From positions 1 to 8,546 of the forward strand of contig JAFAED010000427.1 of assembly GCA_023424275.1 (NCBI GenBank): a DNA stretch of 8,546 bases. Reading direction: 5' to 3'. Below, one piece after another: positions 6,892 through 8,546 of this stretch; positions within the stretch are counted from its first letter, which is position 1, and the number at the start of each line of letters is the position of its first letter. This stretch comes from Pseudomonadota bacterium. GTDB taxonomy: Bacteria > Pseudomonadota > Alphaproteobacteria > Sphingomonadales > Sphingomonadaceae. The notes beneath the pieces are model-generated. The model saw nothing but the letters and a program-made list of their open reading frames with translations. It was not told the DNA's origin and searched no databases. The translations under genes and the position numbers were made by a program.

Positions 6892-8424
6892 ATGCACCCC
6901 TCAGTTCATGCGCGTAGCAACCCCGACAAGCCCGCGATCATCGTCGCCGAAACGGGGGAGGCGATCAGCTATGGCGAACTCGACGCGGCATCGAACCGCG
7001 CGGCGCAGCTGTTCCGTTCGCACGGGCTGGGGCATGAGGATGTCGTCGCCTTCATGCTCGACAATACGCCGCATTATTATGGCCTGACCTGGGGCGCGCA
7101 GCGCGCCGGGCTGCGCTACGTCTGCATCTCGTCGCGGCTGACGCAGGACGAGACCGACTATATCCTCGAAAATTCGGGCGCGCAGATCCTCGTCGTGTCG
7201 GCGAGCCTCGCGGGCGCGGCGCAGCAGCTGACGACGGGGATCAAGCGCTTTGCCATGGGCGGCGCGATTCCGGGCTATGAAAGCTGGGAAAGTGCGGTTG
7301 CCGCGATGCCCGCGACCCCCGTCGCCGACGAGCGCGCCGGCGTCGACATGCTCTATTCGTCGGGCACCACCGGCCGGCCGAAGGGCGTGCGTGTCCCGCT
7401 GCCCGAGGATCCCGCGATCGACGCGATGAACAGCCTCGTCATGCTTGCGTCGGCGGTGTTCCAGATCAATTCGGACAGCATCTATCTTTCGCCCGCGCCG
7501 CTCTATCACGCCGCGCCGCTGCGCTGGTCGATGACGATCCATCGCCTCGGCGGGACCGTCGTATTGATGAAGAAGTTCGACCCCGAAGCCGCGCTCGCGC
7601 ACATCGAAACATATCGCGTGAATTCGAGCCAATGGGTCCCGACGCATTTCGTGCGGATGCTGAAGCTCCCCGACGATGTCCGCACCCGTTACGACACCTC
7701 GTCGCTCAAGGTTGCGATCCATGCCGCCGCACCGTGCCCGGTGCCGGTCAAGCAAGCGATGATCGACTGGTGGGGGCCCGTGCTCTTCGAATATTATGCC
7801 GGGTCCGAAGGCAATGGCATGACCTTCATCTCCAGCCCCGACTGGCTGACGCACAAGGGCAGCGTCGGCCGCCCGATCCTCGGGACGGTGCACGTCATGG
7901 GCGAGGATAATGAGACCGAGCTTGGTCCGAACGAGGAGGGCGCGGTCTTTTTCGAAAGCGAGAATGTCTTCGAATATCACGGTGATAATGAGAAAACCGC
8001 GTCGAGTCGCAACTCGAAAGGCTGGTCGACGCTGGGCGATGTGGGCAAGCTCGACGAAGAAGGTTTCCTCTACCTCACCGACCGCAAGAGCTTCATGATC
8101 ATCTCGGGTGGGGTGAACATTTATCCGCAGGAAATCGAGAACCATCTCGTCACGCATCCGAAGGTCGCGGATGTCGCGGTCGTCGGCGGCCCGCACGACG
8201 AAATGGGCGAGGAAGTGATCGCGGTCATCCAGCCCGCCGACATGGCGGACGCGAACGAGGCATTCCGCGACGAGTTGATCGCCTATGCGCGCGAGAAACT
8301 GTCGGGGGTGAAGATCCCGCGCCGGATCGACTTCCTCGAAGCGCTGCCGCGGCACGACACGGGCAAGCTCTACAAGCGCCTGCTGCGCGACCAATATTGG
8401 GAAAAGGCGAAGGCGGAGGCCTGA
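6892..8424 (+). CDS. AMP-forming acyl-CoA synthetase, FadD/CaiC-like
   Basis: This second ANL-superfamily acyl-CoA ligase (510 residues) begins MHPSVHARSNPDKPAI, as related acyl-CoA synthetases do. It has P-loop LYSSGTTGRPKG (154-165), YYAGSEG (301-307, Ser where the other ligase has Thr), LGDVG with the ribose-binding Asp (D383), hinge DRKSFMIISGG (397-407) and PRHDTGKLYKRLL (486-498) with catalytic Lys K492. After the P-loop it has VRVPLPEDP rather than the common His-containing segment, as I recall in synthetases linked to steroid or bile-acid side chains and unusual fatty acids; the substrate here is unknown. It differs clearly from the ligase at 4414-5946, so the two are not a recent duplication. 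The next gene starts 4 nt after its TGA, indicating an operon. Confidence 0.93.
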   Translation: MHPSVHARSNPDKPAIIVAETGEAISYGELDAASNRAAQLFRSHGLGHEDVVAFMLDNTPHYYGLTWGAQRAGLRYVCISSRLTQDETDYILENSGAQILVVSASLAGAAQQLTTGIKRFAMGGAIPGYESWESAVAAMPATPVADERAGVDMLYSSGTTGRPKGVRVPLPEDPAIDAMNSLVMLASAVFQINSDSIYLSPAPLYHAAPLRWSMTIHRLGGTVVLMKKFDPEAALAHIETYRVNSSQWVPTHFVRMLKLPDDVRTRYDTSSLKVAIHAAAPCPVPVKQAMIDWWGPVLFEYYAGSEGNGMTFISSPDWLTHKGSVGRPILGTVHVMGEDNETELGPNEEGAVFFESENVFEYHGDNEKTASSRNSKGWSTLGDVGKLDEEGFLYLTDRKSFMIISGGVNIYPQEIENHLVTHPKVADVAVVGGPHDEMGEEVIAVIQPADMADANEAFRDELIAYAREKLSGVKIPRRIDFLEALPRHDTGKLYKRLLRDQYWEKAKAEA

Positions 8425-8428
8425 TCCG

Positions 8429-8546
8429 ATGACCGACCGCGTCGAGTTCTTTTTCGACCTCTCCTCGCCGTGGACCTGCCTTGCGTTCCACAATTTGCCG
8501 GGGGTGCTCGAACGCGCCGGCGCGACGGCTGTGTACCGGCCGATCC
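8429..8546 (+). CDS. 2-hydroxychromene-2-carboxylate isomerase-like (DsbA-fold, kappa-GST class), N-terminal 39 residues
   Basis: The visible start MTDRVEFFFDLSSPWTCLA matches the N-terminus of the HCCA isomerase/NahD group within the DsbA-like thioredoxin fold. In characterised members this enzyme uses glutathione to isomerise 2-hydroxychromene-2-carboxylate to an o-hydroxybenzylidenepyruvate in naphthalene-type degradation. S13 in DLSSPW aligns with the catalytic Ser of NahD (FLSPF). There is no CxxC, so it is not a disulfide oxidoreductase. The ATG is preceded by GGAGG (8415-8419) 9 nt upstream and lies 4 nt after the ligase stop, so the two are very likely co-translated. The rest of the gene lies outside the window. 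Many sphingomonad paralogues have no known substrate, so the specific activity is only a family guess. Confidence 0.8.
   Translation, partial: MTDRVEFFFDLSSPWTCLAFHNLPGVLERAGATAVYRPI

Noticed and set aside
5956..6897. Minus-strand frame with a plausible-looking N-terminus (MSSNLKLLVKQAAARDRAA) in the gap before 6892
   Set aside because: The frame continues into the antisense of the regulator without a stop. It has no Shine-Dalgarno, and its third-position GC (about 64% by hand count over the first 36 codons) is lower than expected for genes in such a GC-rich genome. A decayed small gene cannot be fully excluded.
6901..8493. 530-residue open frame antisense to the second acyl-CoA ligase
   Set aside because: It covers a complete ligase with all ANL motifs on the plus strand, and its own translation (His/Arg/Asp-rich) resembles no family.

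Overview
The window is GC-rich (roughly 65%), with heavy G/C third-position use, and every recognisable gene looks alphaproteobacterial. The best match is a member of the Sphingomonadales (Sphingopyxis/Sphingomonas-like). This rests on the family types, the ppx-rlmE pairing, the long alphaproteobacterial form of L28, and the recollected style of the acyl-CoA ligases and of the intergenic palindrome. It is an inference; no search was run.

Layout. (1) Bases 1-1521, minus strand: an exopolyphosphatase-family gene (ppx) runs into rlmE/ftsJ (23S rRNA 2'-O-methyltransferase) with an ATGA stop/start overlap. rlmE is cut by the left edge. (2) Bases 1639-2114, minus strand: a small secreted glycine-zipper protein with a Tyr/Arg/Asp-rich repeat, a strong Shine-Dalgarno and a textbook intrinsic terminator. 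(3) Bases 2276-3286, plus strand: an exported phytase-like/esterase-like protein (PF13449 type), convergent with (4) rpmB (ribosomal protein L28, minus, 3339-3632). A hairpin sits between the two. (5) Bases 3774-4229, plus strand: tadA, the tRNA adenosine-34 deaminase, divergent from rpmB. (6) Bases 4281-4372: a nested palindromic intergenic repeat between convergent genes. (7) Bases 4414-5946, minus strand: an acyl-CoA ligase. (8) Bases about 6034-6747, plus strand: an OmpR-type winged-helix regulator whose receiver domain has lost its phosphorylation residues. (9) Bases 6892-8424, plus strand: a second acyl-CoA ligase of a different subfamily, followed after 4 nt by (10) the start of a DsbA-fold 2-hydroxychromene-2-carboxylate isomerase-like gene that runs off the right edge.

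How they fit together. The left half is housekeeping: RNA modification (RlmE, TadA), the ribosome (L28), polyphosphate/(p)ppGpp metabolism (Ppx) and envelope proteins. The right half looks like the beginning of an accessory catabolic locus for carboxylic acids activated as CoA thioesters (aromatic, steroid-like or fatty acids; the substrate cannot be read from sequence), with an atypical regulator between the two ligases. I see no CRISPR array, prophage, insertion sequence, tRNA or rRNA gene. No previously undescribed multi-gene system is evident. The most unusual item is the degenerate-receiver regulator.
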